Positions 7,589 to 16,659 of a DNA stretch of 42,257 nucleotides are shown here, one piece after another. Location of the stretch: positions 1 through 42,257 of the forward strand of contig JBBQCI010000025.1 of the NCBI GenBank assembly GCA_038318565.1, in the 5' to 3' direction. Made by a program: the position numbers and the translations under genes. The stretch comes from UBA11346 sp038318565. GTDB lineage: Bacteria; Planctomycetota; UBA11346. Position 1 is the first letter of the stretch. Every line of letters begins with the position of its first letter. The notes under the pieces are model-generated. The model did not search any database, was not told the DNA's origin, and saw only the letters and a program-made list of their open reading frames with translations.

Positions 7589-8434
7589 ATGGACTTCGCC
7601 CTGGTTGCGGAAGGTGACGGCGCAGACGGCCGGCACATCCGCATCGATCCGAGCAAGCCGCTGATCCTGAAGGTCAAGCGCGGCGACCAGCCTGGCGGCG
7701 AAATCGCCGTCGGCATGAAGGACGACAAGCCCTTCCTCGACAACCGCAGCAGTGCCCAGTGCGCGGTCAACGGCATCGACAAGGCCGCCGCTTTATTGGC
7801 GGATGGCGATCACCTCCAGTTGGGAGCTCTGCGCTTCAAAGTCGTCTGCGTGTCGCCGCTTGATGTGGTCGAGCCAACCGCCCCTGTTCCGCCAGCAGCC
7901 ACCGCCACAGATAGTGATCGCCATCGCCAGCAGCGGCGGATCAGCGCCAGCCGTCTTACGGCTATCGAACCGCAGGCGTCGGCCAGCGGACTGCTCAAGC
8001 GGGTATCTTCGGCGTTCAGCGGCCGCGCCGAGAAGCAACGCCTGGAGGAGCTGGAAGGCGAGCGCCGCGCGGCCCTGGTTGAGGCCGGCCGACGCAGCCT
8101 GGCGGACGGCTCGGCGTTCGGCCTCCCACCAGCGGCGATGGCCAGCCTGCAACGTGGCAAGTCAGCGACCATCAGTCCGGATGAACTGGCCGGATTCGCC
8201 CGCTGGCGCGATGACCGCCAGCGCCTGGTCCGCCTCGATGCCGAAATCGCCGCGCTGCGCCAGGCCCTTGGCCTGGGATCCGATCCGGATGCGGTGATCT
8301 TGATTGCCCCGACCCTTAAGAGCGACGAACGGCAGAAAACCGAACGGGCCTTCGCGACCATGGATGCCGTTGGAACCCAGGAAATTGATGAGGCGCCGGC
8401 CGGCCAGCCACAGCGTCCGCTGCGCCGACGCTGA
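7589..8434 (+). CDS. Degenerate FHA-like domain protein with coiled coil
   Basis: A 281-residue predicted cytoplasmic protein. The first ~90 residues resemble the second half of an FHA fold (AVNGIDKAAALLADGDHLQLGALRFKV), but the phosphothreonine-binding Gly-Arg and Ser-x-x-His residues are not evident. After a Pro/Thr/Ala linker, the C-terminal half is charged and helical (around EKQRLEELEGERRAALVEAG and RLVRLDAEIAALRQALG), suggesting a coiled coil. I chose the ATG at 7589; no strong ribosome site is visible. The function is unknown. It is followed 109 bp later by nhaA. Confidence 0.65.
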   Translation: MDFALVAEGDGADGRHIRIDPSKPLILKVKRGDQPGGEIAVGMKDDKPFLDNRSSAQCAVNGIDKAAALLADGDHLQLGALRFKVVCVSPLDVVEPTAPVPPAATATDSDRHRQQRRISASRLTAIEPQASASGLLKRVSSAFSGRAEKQRLEELEGERRAALVEAGRRSLADGSAFGLPPAAMASLQRGKSATISPDELAGFARWRDDRQRLVRLDAEIAALRQALGLGSDPDAVILIAPTLKSDERQKTERAFATMDAVGTQEIDEAPAGQPQRPLRRR

Positions 8435-8543
8435 CGACGACACTGATGACAACGACAGCCCTCTTGGTCGCCTAAGAACCCAACTTCGCCCAAACCTGGG
8501 CCAGGATCGCTGGCCAGCCCCAGCCACGACATACAACACTGCC

Positions 8544-9872
8544 ATGCGCAACGACGAATTACCGCATCAGATCCCGCCGGCCCCGGCGCAAGCCCCACCG
8601 ATCCTCCGCCTGCTGTCACCGTTCTCGCGCTTCCTGCACTTGTCTTCGGCTGGTGGTATCCTCGTCCTGGCCTGCACTGCCATCGCCCTGGCGGCGGCCA
8701 ACAGCGCCTGGCAACCCGCCATCGACCATGTGTTGCACGCCCCGATCGGCCTGCGGCTGGGTGAAGCAATGTACACCAAGTCGCTGTGGCACTTGATCAA
8801 CGATGGCCTGATGGCCATCTTCTTTTTGATGGTCGGCCTCGAGATCAAACGTGAACTGCTGTTGGGCGAGCTGCGCGAAGTGCGCAAGGCTGCCCTGCCG
8901 CTGTTCGCCGCAGTTGGCGGCATGGTCGTGCCTGCGGCCATCTATGCCGCGTGCAACCACGGTGGACCGGGCGCCGCAGGCTGGGGCATTCCGATGGCGA
9001 CCGACATCGCCTTCGCCCTTGGCATCATGCGCCTCAGTGGACGCGTTCCGTCATCACTGCTCGTCTTCCTGGCCGCCCTCGCCATCATCGATGATCTCGG
9101 CGCCGTGCTGGTCATTGCACTCTTCTACACCAGCTCCATTTCGCTGCCGGCCCTGGCGCTGGCTGGCGCCACCTTCGCCATCCTGCTCATCCTGGGCCGT
9201 TGTGGCGTACGCCATCCGCTGCCGTTCATCCTCGGCGGCGTCGTCCTCTGGCTGGGCATCCTCAGCTCTGGCGTGCATGCGACGGTGGCCGGCGTGCTAC
9301 TCGCCCTGACCATCCCGCTGAACGGGCGGATCAGTCCCGATCACACCGTCCGTTGGACCGCCGATTTCACGTCGGCCGAGCTCAAGACGCTGAGTTCTGG
9401 CGAGACCATCGAAAAGCTGGCTGGCGGGGTCAACCTCGGCCGAAGCCCGCTGATCTCATGGGAACACGCCCTCGGCCCATGGGTCAACTTCATCATCGTG
9501 CCGATCTTCGCCCTGGCCAATGCCGGCGTGGTGTTCGACCGCGCCATGTTGGCAGCCTTCACCGATCCGGTGTTCTGGGGCACCACCCTTGGCCTGGTTC
9601 TGGGCAAGCCGATCGGCGTGGTCGGAGCCAGCCTGCTGGCCCTCCGCATGGGCATCGCTTCACTGCCGGCCGGGCTTGACCGCCGTGGCCTGATCGCCGC
9701 CGGCGTCCTTGCCGGGGTCGGCTTCACCATGGCGATCTTCGTCTCGGGCCTGGCCTTCGGTGAAGCCGATCCGGCCCACCATGCGATCGCCAAGGCCGGC
9801 ATTCTGACAGCGTCGCTGATCGCCGGCATCGCTGGATTTCTGCTGTGCCGGCGGGTTGGTCAGACCGCCTAG
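8544..9872 (+). CDS. nhaA: Na+/H+ antiporter NhaA
   Basis: Inner-membrane Na+/H+ antiporter of 442 residues that would expel Na+ using proton influx. The conserved ATDIAFALG and the IIDDLGAVLVIALFYT segment with its Asp pair (the ion-binding aspartates of the E. coli enzyme) are present. The GLVLGKPIGV segment carries the conserved lysine. Around twelve membrane helices are expected. The N-terminal tail before the first helix (PHQIPPAPAQAPP) is longer and more proline-rich than in E. coli. The gene is convergent with dabA, with only 17 bp between stop codons. Na+/H+ exchange beside a pmf-dependent carbon system is a plausible functional link, but is inferred. Confidence 0.93.
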   Translation: MRNDELPHQIPPAPAQAPPILRLLSPFSRFLHLSSAGGILVLACTAIALAAANSAWQPAIDHVLHAPIGLRLGEAMYTKSLWHLINDGLMAIFFLMVGLEIKRELLLGELREVRKAALPLFAAVGGMVVPAAIYAACNHGGPGAAGWGIPMATDIAFALGIMRLSGRVPSSLLVFLAALAIIDDLGAVLVIALFYTSSISLPALALAGATFAILLILGRCGVRHPLPFILGGVVLWLGILSSGVHATVAGVLLALTIPLNGRISPDHTVRWTADFTSAELKTLSSGETIEKLAGGVNLGRSPLISWEHALGPWVNFIIVPIFALANAGVVFDRAMLAAFTDPVFWGTTLGLVLGKPIGVVGASLLALRMGIASLPAGLDRRGLIAAGVLAGVGFTMAIFVSGLAFGEADPAHHAIAKAGILTASLIAGIAGFLLCRRVGQTA

Positions 9873-9889
9873 TCAGGCTCACAGTTCCG

Positions 9890-12217
9890 CTACGTCTCTT
9901 CGGCCATCCAGCCCGAACCGGGATGCCAGCGCTGCCAGCCAGCACCGTGCGGATCAAGGGCGATCAGGACGATCCAGCCATGATGCACCAGATCCCGCAG
10001 ACCGGCATGGCGTGCTACCACTGCATCGATGCGCGCGGTGTGCGCTTCAACGACAACCTGCAGCCGCTGCGGCAGGTGTCGCAAGCGTTCGCCGTCGTGC
10101 ACGGATTCGAAGGCCAGTCCGACCGCCAGGTCGCCATGGTTGCCAGACAACACACCTACATTTCCGACCGGATTATGGATAGTTTTCCGACCACTGCCGA
10201 GCCGCTCCGGATTGATCGCTGAGCCGTAATACTGCAGGTTGATCCACGACGCCACCACCACCGGAGCGGTGAGGATGAGTTCGAGTCCTGCCCCATCATG
10301 GTCGCGCGACTCGTCGTAGCTGTTGAGGAAGCACCGGCCACCCAGATCGAGTCCGACCGTACGGCAGCGCCGGGCGGCAATGAACGCTGCGTTACCGGCC
10401 AAGGCCCACTCGGGACGGACCTCTGCCCAGTCACGCGCCCGTTCGGCAAGATGCTCGTGGTCAGCAGCCGGCAGGCTGCCGGTCCGGCGGACAGCAGCGC
10501 GGCCACAGGCAATAGTCAGGACCGCTTCCAATCGGGCCAGGTCTGGCGCATGGCTGGCCGGCACTGACGACCGATCGAGCACCACGACCTGATCAGTGAC
10601 CGTGTCGTGCACCGCCGCCACCACCACGGTGTCGTCCGGGAGTCCGCCGCCGTCGGAGCGAAGCCTGGCACGTACCTCTGATTGATTGAGCAGGGTGGCT
10701 GCCACCCGGGCATTCAATCCCCCGCCGTGGCCACCGCAGGCGCCACAAGCCAGACCGGCGGCCTGCGGATTGTTGGCACACGAAGCGTCGTGCCCGCACA
10801 GCACCAGCAGCCGAGCCGGATTGGCGATCGAGAGGTGGCGGAGCAGGCCGCCAGCCATCGCCACCCGTTGATCCAACAAGAGGCTCTTGAGATCAAGAGG
10901 CGAGCATAATTCAGGGCGCAGACCTACCGCTACATCGCCCTCGATGCCGGCCGCACCCTGGCCGATCGTTTCGCGCAGCAAGGGTCCAAATGACAGGAAA
11001 CCGGCGGTCTCCATGTAGCTGAATCCACCGACAGCCGAGCGGCGCAGATGGCCCAGCAGGCGCTTGACCACGCCACGGCCGCGGCCCGGTTCGGTCAGTC
11101 CGACCGTGCCTCCTGGCTGGAGCAGCACTGGTACGCGAGCACTGCCGCTGAGATTGACGCCGATCGCAAAGAATCCGGCAAATCCCATCGTCTCGATCTG
11201 CGGATCCGCTGCTTCGACAGCATAACGAAGCGGCTCTGAGCGCACATCAATGCACCAGACGGTCTGGATGGGCGAACGCTCAGTTGATGCCGTCGGCCGC
11301 CGGGTCATCGCCCGCAAGGTCCGCCGCCGGAAGCCACCTTCGACGGCATGCAGAAGCACCAGACGCTGGAACAGTCCCGCGGTGACCGCACCCGCAGCCG
11401 GCAGGGCTGGGCGATGCGATCCCGTCGGCAGCAGCGTCGCGAGAGCCGATTCGCAGATCAGCAAGATGGCCGCCAGTTCTGGAAGCGCACCGGTGCCATC
11501 GCCATGCCACGCCATCTGACGTAGCCGACCGGCCCAGCCGGGCATCTGTCCGAACAGCGCCGTGACGTAATCGTCAACCCGCTCGACTGGGATCTCCAGG
11601 TGCCCGAGAATGGTCGAGGATACCGCTGTATGGTCGTCGGGCAGTGCTGCGACAACGGCACGGAAGCCGGCCAGACCGCGCATCTCCAGACTGCGGTCGA
11701 CCTGCGCCCAGCTACGCCAGGCAGTCCACAGACTGCCTTCGGACAGTGCGGGCCACCTGGAAATTCCCTGGCTATGCACACCAGCAAGAACGCTCGTCAC
11801 CGTCGCGACCACAGCATCAGTCCAATCACAGCCGTTCTGCACCGTGCAGCGAGCAGCCACGGTCAGCACCCGGGGACCGTCCAGGGACTCACCTGGCGAC
11901 CCGTCGAGCCAGGCCGCCACCTGCGCAGCGAGGTCAGCCGATTGGCCAAGTTCGCTTGCTGCGCCATCGATATCGCTGCGCGAGAAGCCGTCGGTTTTCC
12001 AGGCTTGGCGTAGATGCTCTGCTTCCGGCAGTATCGGCAGGCCAAGGCAGCGGCGAACCCGTTCTGCCGCCGCAACAATCGGTTCATCGGCGTAGCCGAC
12101 GAACGGATTGACCGCGACCAGATCTTCGGGGCTCCACAGCGGAGCGACACGCAAGCAGGCACGGCGCAGGGCTTCGGTCATCGCGGAGTTGCTGGTGATA
12201 GCATCGATGGCGGTCAT
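9890..12217 (-). CDS. dabA: Inorganic carbon accumulation protein DabA (DUF2309)
   Basis: DabA is the carbonic-anhydrase-like subunit of the DAB complex, which converts CO2 to bicarbonate in one direction inside the cell when coupled to the membrane subunit DabB. The 775-residue reading has the beta-carbonic-anhydrase-type zinc site. WCIDVRSEP gives Cys322 and Asp324 with Arg326. LCGHDASCANNP gives His476, followed by ACGACGG with Cys491 and Cys494 (the family's last zinc cysteine is in this block). The N-terminal SPEDLVAVNPFVGY also fits DabA. The ATG at 12217 overlaps the dabB stop (ATGA), so the subunits are translationally coupled. No carboxysome or RuBisCO gene is visible here, so the bicarbonate may feed anaplerotic carboxylation. 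Confidence 0.93.
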   Translation of the reverse strand: MTAIDAITSNSAMTEALRRACLRVAPLWSPEDLVAVNPFVGYADEPIVAAAERVRRCLGLPILPEAEHLRQAWKTDGFSRSDIDGAASELGQSADLAAQVAAWLDGSPGESLDGPRVLTVAARCTVQNGCDWTDAVVATVTSVLAGVHSQGISRWPALSEGSLWTAWRSWAQVDRSLEMRGLAGFRAVVAALPDDHTAVSSTILGHLEIPVERVDDYVTALFGQMPGWAGRLRQMAWHGDGTGALPELAAILLICESALATLLPTGSHRPALPAAGAVTAGLFQRLVLLHAVEGGFRRRTLRAMTRRPTASTERSPIQTVWCIDVRSEPLRYAVEAADPQIETMGFAGFFAIGVNLSGSARVPVLLQPGGTVGLTEPGRGRGVVKRLLGHLRRSAVGGFSYMETAGFLSFGPLLRETIGQGAAGIEGDVAVGLRPELCSPLDLKSLLLDQRVAMAGGLLRHLSIANPARLLVLCGHDASCANNPQAAGLACGACGGHGGGLNARVAATLLNQSEVRARLRSDGGGLPDDTVVVAAVHDTVTDQVVVLDRSSVPASHAPDLARLEAVLTIACGRAAVRRTGSLPAADHEHLAERARDWAEVRPEWALAGNAAFIAARRCRTVGLDLGGRCFLNSYDESRDHDGAGLELILTAPVVVASWINLQYYGSAINPERLGSGRKTIHNPVGNVGVLSGNHGDLAVGLAFESVHDGERLRHLPQRLQVVVEAHTARIDAVVARHAGLRDLVHHGWIVLIALDPHGAGWQRWHPGSGWMAEET

Positions 12218-13788
12218 GACAGGGCCTTTGCAGTGGCTGTGGGCAAGGGAAGGATGCAACGGATGAGGCGTTCAGCGATGAAACCGCAGTACCAGCCGTC
12301 GCGCGCATGGATGCGCAGGGCGGGCAATCGCAGGGCCAGCCAGGGCAACAGCACCGAGATGATGGCCAAGCCGATCAGTGCAGCTGCGACTACACCGCCG
12401 ATCAACGCCCCGCTGAGACCGCGCGCGAACGGCTCTGGTGCGATGGGCAACCCCAACCACGCATGGACCATGGAGAGGAGCGGAACCGCGGCCAGGGCTA
12501 GGGCGATGACCACACAGGTGCGGGCCGCCAGACTGCCTGCTCCAGCGGTCCATACCTGGGCCAGGGCCAAACCGATGGCCAAGGCCAGTAGCGGGCCTCC
12601 AGCATGCGTCTGTCCATCCTGCTGCAGCGTGAGCACCAGGGCCACGGCAGCAGCGGCAGCAATCAGATAGACTGCGAGTGCGGCACCGATTCCTCCTGCT
12701 GCCGTTGGCGGCGGGGCCATCGCGGCGCTGGGAGAACCGGAGCGCAGGAAGGCGTGAGCCTTGTAGCCGGCATGCCCGATCAGATGGATCAGCGCAGCGG
12801 CGAAGGCGCCCAGCCCGCATTGCAGGACCATGAATCCCATCTGCCCAACCGTCGACCAAGCCAGGGCCTTCTTCACGTCACTCTGGGCCCACATCGCCAG
12901 TACCCCGAGCACGGCCGTGATCATGCCGATCACCAGCAGCGCATCGAGGATCAACGGCACACTGATCATCACAGATGAGCAGCGGATGAGGAGAAATCCG
13001 CCGGCATTGATGATGCCCGCATGCATCAAGGCAGACACCGGTGTCGGTGCCTCCAGGGTGTCAGGCAGCCAGACATGCATTGGGAATTGCGCCGACTTGC
13101 ACATGGCGGCGATCATCAGACCGATGACGGCAAGTGGTGCTGCTCCAGCCAGAGCGGGGGAACCGGCCAGCGCCGCCAGGGCCACCAGGTCGAGCGTTCC
13201 GGCGGCCGGGAGGAGCACCGCCATAGCCATCAGCAAGGCCAGATCGCCGATACGGCTGATGACGAACTTCATCCGTGCCGCCTGTTGGGCCCGGACCCGT
13301 TCTCCGTGATGTACCAGCAGGCGATGCAGTCCGGCGCTGATTACCAGCCAGACCAGGGCCAGTTGAGCCAGATTGACGCTCAGCACCAGCACCTGGGCCG
13401 CTGCCACTGTCACCGCGAACCAGACCATAAAGCGGCCACGTCCGGGATCGCCCACCAGATACCTGCCGGCGAACGCGGTGGTGGCAGCCCCGACCACACC
13501 GACCAGCGCGACCATGACGAGACCGACCCGATCCAACAGGAAGCCAACGGCCAGCGCATCAGGCTGCATGCCCCAGATCGATCCGACATCCCACAGTATA
13601 AACCGATGGGCAGTAGGACTGAGGATCGCAGTGACCAGAGCCGTCAGCGCGCCGCCCAGGAGGACGGTGGTGGTGAGACCAGACAGCAGTCGATCGACCT
13701 TCCATTCGAAGCGACCACGCCCGATGGCCAGGAGGACGGGAAGCAGGATCACGGTGGACAGCGCACCAGCATAGGACATGTAGCTCAT
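12214..13788 (-). CDS. dabB: DAB membrane subunit DabB (NuoL-like)
   Basis: A 524-residue polytopic membrane protein of the proton-conducting NuoL/MrpA family. It would anchor DabA and supply cation flux to drive CO2 hydration. Family signatures include FPMHVWLPDTLEAPTPVSALMHAGIINAGGFLL, the discontinuous helix region with its conserved histidine and lysines, and SDVKKALAWSTVGQMGFMVLQ. About fourteen membrane helices are expected. It sits directly upstream of dabA, the standard dabB-dabA order, which separates it from a respiratory complex I subunit. ATG codons occur at 13788 and 13779, neither with a ribosome site. A promoter-like sequence ends about 10 bp upstream, so the message could be nearly leaderless. 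Confidence 0.92.
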   Translation of the reverse strand: MSYMSYAGALSTVILLPVLLAIGRGRFEWKVDRLLSGLTTTVLLGGALTALVTAILSPTAHRFILWDVGSIWGMQPDALAVGFLLDRVGLVMVALVGVVGAATTAFAGRYLVGDPGRGRFMVWFAVTVAAAQVLVLSVNLAQLALVWLVISAGLHRLLVHHGERVRAQQAARMKFVISRIGDLALLMAMAVLLPAAGTLDLVALAALAGSPALAGAAPLAVIGLMIAAMCKSAQFPMHVWLPDTLEAPTPVSALMHAGIINAGGFLLIRCSSVMISVPLILDALLVIGMITAVLGVLAMWAQSDVKKALAWSTVGQMGFMVLQCGLGAFAAALIHLIGHAGYKAHAFLRSGSPSAAMAPPPTAAGGIGAALAVYLIAAAAAVALVLTLQQDGQTHAGGPLLALAIGLALAQVWTAGAGSLAARTCVVIALALAAVPLLSMVHAWLGLPIAPEPFARGLSGALIGGVVAAALIGLAIISVLLPWLALRLPALRIHARDGWYCGFIAERLIRCILPLPTATAKALS

Positions 13789-13797
13789 ATATCGCGA

Positions 13798-13826
13798 TTT
13801 GTATTACACGAATTAAGTGTCGTCAA
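13798..13826 (-). promoter_or_regulatory. Candidate promoter of dabBA
   Basis: On the minus strand, TTGACG (13826-13821), a 17-bp spacer, then TACAAA (13803-13798). It lies in the only clearly AT-rich patch between the divergent dabB and satP genes. The spacer contains ACAC-N7-GTGT (13806-13820), a small imperfect dyad that could bind a regulator. Transcription would begin only a few bases from the dabB start codons. Confidence 0.45.
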
Positions 13827-14002
13827 TTAGATTATTTGATGTGACAGCTTACAGCCCAAAAGTGAACACGTCAGGGAGTCAACCGCACAAGCATAGGACG
13901 TTCCGCCAAGCTGATTCCGGCACGCTGCGCCGCGTCAACCTGCCCAGGGCTTCAACATCGCGTCGCTCAGGCTCTTCCCACCCGCACCCTGCCGGCTACG
14001 CT

Positions 14003-14025
14003 TGGCGATCCCCCGGAGATCGCCA
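14003..14025 (+). promoter_or_regulatory. Hairpin around the satP ribosome-binding site
   Basis: TGGCGAT (14003-14009) pairs with ATCGCCA (14019-14025). The GGAG ribosome site (14015-14018) lies in the 9-nt loop and the A of the start codon is in the stem. The structure could limit translation of the acetate-transporter gene until opened. Confidence 0.4.
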
Positions 14026-14597
14026 TGGAGAAGACCGCCAATCCCGCCCCGCTCGGCCTGCTCGGATTCGGTATGACCACGGTTTTGCTGAATCTGCACA
14101 ACGCCGGCGTCATCCCGCTGTCGGCGATGATCCTGGCAATGGGCGCAATGGTCGGAGGCGCGGCGCAAATTCTTGCCGGCCTGCTGGAGTTCCGCCGCGG
14201 TAACACCTTCGCGACCACTGCGTTCACCGCCTACGGAGCGTTCTGGGTCAGCCTGGTGATCATCCTGATCCTGCCGAAGACCGGCTTGGCCGAGAAGCCC
14301 GACGATCTGGCGATGGGCTGGTACCTGCTGCTGTGGGGCATCTTTACAGCCTTCATGACCTTGGGGACGTTGCGCTCCAACCGCATGTTGCAGTTCGTAT
14401 TCGCCTCGCTGACCGTGCTGTTCGGCCTGCTCGTATTGCACAAGTGGTTCGACACCGCCACCTCCGCAACCTTCCAGCGCATCGCCGGCTGGGAAGGCAT
14501 CGTCTGCGGTTCCAGCGCCATCTACCTGGGCATGGCCGAAGTGGTGAACGAGCAGCTCGGCCGCACCGTGCTACCGATCGGTGCGCGCACAGGCTGA
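14025..14597 (+). CDS. Acetate uptake transporter, GPR1/FUN34/YaaH family (SatP-like)
   Basis: A 190-residue membrane protein of the AceTr family, which moves acetate (and succinate in some members) with protons. The N-terminal signature NPAPLGLLGFG is present, and six hydrophobic helices follow (for example VIPLSAMILAMGAMVGGAAQILAG and FWVSLVIILILP). Length matches E. coli SatP (188 residues). The start has a GGAG ribosome site with 6-nt spacing. It is divergent from dabBA across 236 bp that hold both promoters and no other gene I can see. A 59-bp gap separates it from the downstream ABC permease, so it may begin the rightward carbon-transport unit. Confidence 0.9.
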   Translation: MEKTANPAPLGLLGFGMTTVLLNLHNAGVIPLSAMILAMGAMVGGAAQILAGLLEFRRGNTFATTAFTAYGAFWVSLVIILILPKTGLAEKPDDLAMGWYLLLWGIFTAFMTLGTLRSNRMLQFVFASLTVLFGLLVLHKWFDTATSATFQRIAGWEGIVCGSSAIYLGMAEVVNEQLGRTVLPIGARTG

Positions 14598-14656
14598 ACC
14601 GCGCACCGCTCAGCAACCATCTTCCGTGATGCAACCCGCTCCCTAGCCTCCGGCGC

Positions 14657-16012
14657 GTGCTGTCCACCCACCTCGGTATCCGCTGGCTACGCCGGCGCCG
14701 CGCAGCCTGGCTCGCCCTGGCGGCGATCACCCTGACCGTCGCCGTGCCGATCATCGTGGTCGGCGTGATGCAGGGCTGGCTGGAGGTCACCGCCCGACAG
14801 GCGCGCGCGGCTGAAAGCGATGTGGTGATCGTCGCGCCGGGCGTCACCGGCAGCAACAAGCTGCGCGACCGGTTGGAACAGATCCCCGGCGTCGCGGTGG
14901 CCGCCCCGTATACACAAAGCTGGGCGGTGATGAGCCGGACCGCCGGCGGCGAGGACCTGCGCGCCAACATCGCCTGCCAGGTCGAAGGCATCGACTGGGC
15001 GGCGGACTGGAAGCTCGGCCGGCTTACCGCGGCCGCCTTACACGCCCCGCCCGTCACCGATTTGTCGGCCCCACCGCTGCCCGCCGACGAGCGCGGCACC
15101 GGCTTCGTCACCCAGACTTGGCGGGCGGCAACTGCGCTGGCCGGACTGCAGGTCGCCAGCGCCCTCGGCGGAATGCCGATCAGCCTGCCTCCATACCAGC
15201 GCCCACGCCCCGGGGTGGTGTGCGGACGCGAACTGCTGTATCCACACGCCATGCTGCCCGGCGAGGAAATTCAGATCGCGGTACCAAACGGGGCCGGCGG
15301 CACGGTCGGCCGGATCACTGCCGAGATCAGCGACACGGTTGGCATCGGCGTGCTTGAGATCGACCGCTTCTTGGTCCTCGCCCCGTTGCCGCTTGGCCAA
15401 CGCCTGGGCGGACTGCAGGCCAAAGACGACCGGGCCGCGCGGCTGTCGGGCTGGCGCCTGTCCGCTCAGCCTGGCGCCGAACCGCACGCGGTTGCCCGGG
15501 CGGTCGTGCAGGACACCGGGCTGCGCGCCCTGACCTGGCAAGATCTGCGCGGCAATCTGGTTAAGGGCATGGAGATCCAGCGCAACATCGGTGCCCTGGT
15601 CATGATCCTGATCCAGGGCATCACGGTGTTCATCGTCTATGCGGTGTTCTCGACCATGGTGGTCGAATTGCGCCATGACATCGGCGTGCTGCGCGGCATC
15701 GGCGCGCGGCGCCGCGACATCGCCGGCGCCGTGCTGTGGGCGGGAGCAGTCGCCTGTGTCGGTGGCGGCATCCTCGGCTGGGCCATCGGTTGGGGCGTAC
15801 TGGCCGCACTGAACCCGTTCTCGCGCGCCACCGGCATCCCGCTGTTCCCGCAGGACGTCATCTACACCCCCGAAGCGCCGATCAGTTACACGTGGTGGAT
15901 TCCCCTGCTGTTCATCGTCACCATGACGGTCATTGGCCTGCTCGCGGTCTTGCTGCCCGCGTGGCGCGCCGCCCGTGTCGAACCGATCGATACCCTGCGG
16001 GAGGGCGCATGA
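14657..16012 (+). CDS. ABC transporter permease, FtsX/LolCE/MacB type
   Basis: A 451-residue inner-membrane permease with the four-helix architecture of type VII ABC systems. One N-terminal helix (AAWLALAAITLTVAVPIIVVGVMQGW) is followed by a periplasmic domain of roughly 250 residues. Three C-terminal helices follow, starting at about residue 310 and ending AVLLPAWRAARVEPIDTLREG, the typical FtsX ending. Such systems transmit force across the membrane for lipoprotein sorting, drug export or cell-wall hydrolase control rather than pumping through the membrane. The start is GTG at 14657. The stop overlaps the ATPase start (ATGA at 16009-16012). No MacA-type adaptor is encoded nearby. Confidence 0.85.
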   Translation: MLSTHLGIRWLRRRRAAWLALAAITLTVAVPIIVVGVMQGWLEVTARQARAAESDVVIVAPGVTGSNKLRDRLEQIPGVAVAAPYTQSWAVMSRTAGGEDLRANIACQVEGIDWAADWKLGRLTAAALHAPPVTDLSAPPLPADERGTGFVTQTWRAATALAGLQVASALGGMPISLPPYQRPRPGVVCGRELLYPHAMLPGEEIQIAVPNGAGGTVGRITAEISDTVGIGVLEIDRFLVLAPLPLGQRLGGLQAKDDRAARLSGWRLSAQPGAEPHAVARAVVQDTGLRALTWQDLRGNLVKGMEIQRNIGALVMILIQGITVFIVYAVFSTMVVELRHDIGVLRGIGARRRDIAGAVLWAGAVACVGGGILGWAIGWGVLAALNPFSRATGIPLFPQDVIYTPEAPISYTWWIPLLFIVTMTVIGLLAVLLPAWRAARVEPIDTLREGA

Positions 16013-16659
16013 GGCTGGGCGTCACCGGACTGCGCAAAGCGTGGCCAGGCCTGACCGTGCTTGACGGCCTGGAGTTACGCGTCGACAGCGGCGAAGTGGT
16101 GGCGATCCGCGGCGCCAGCGGCACCGGCAAGAGCACGCTGCTGCATTGCCTCGGTTTGCTCGACCGGCCCGACTCCGGGCAGATCACGCTTGATAGCCAA
16201 GAGCTGAGCAGCCTGTCCGAGGCCGGCCGGACCGCTGCCCGCGCGCGGCACATCGGCTTCGTCTTCCAGGCCTTCCATCTGCTCAACGACTTTACGGTAC
16301 GCGAGAACGTGCTGATGAGCGCGCGCACCGCCGGGTTGGATCTGACCGAGGGCCGGGCGCGCGCCAGCGAACTGCTTGGCCGCGTCGGCCTGGGTGAGCG
16401 CGATGGTGATGTGCGCACGCTGTCCGGCGGTGAGCGTCAACGCGTCGCGTTGTGCCGTGCGCTGCTGCCTCGTCCGGCCCTGCTGCTGGCTGACGAACCG
16501 ACCGGCAACCTCGACCCGGCGACCGCTGCGGTGGTGCTTGGTGAGATCATCGCCCTGGCCAAGGCCGAAGGCAGTGCGGTTGTCATGGTGACCCACGATC
16601 CCGAGGTCGCCCGCCGGGCCGACCGCGTGCTGGAGCTGCGCGCTGGACGCTTGGCCTGA
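16009..16659 (+). CDS. ABC transporter ATP-binding protein, LolD/MacB-like
   Basis: A 216-residue nucleotide-binding subunit for the preceding permease. It shows Walker A GASGTGKST (about residues 36-44), Q-loop FVFQAFHLL, signature LSGGERQRVALCRAL, Walker B ALLLADEPTGNLD and H-loop VTHD. The ADEPTGNLD form is typical of the LolD/FtsE/MacB group. It overlaps both neighbours: ATGA with the permease, and TGATG with cstA, sharing one base. This argues for a single transcript, permease-ATPase-cstA. Confidence 0.92.
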   Translation: MRLGVTGLRKAWPGLTVLDGLELRVDSGEVVAIRGASGTGKSTLLHCLGLLDRPDSGQITLDSQELSSLSEAGRTAARARHIGFVFQAFHLLNDFTVRENVLMSARTAGLDLTEGRARASELLGRVGLGERDGDVRTLSGGERQRVALCRALLPRPALLLADEPTGNLDPATAAVVLGEIIALAKAEGSAVVMVTHDPEVARRADRVLELRAGRLA

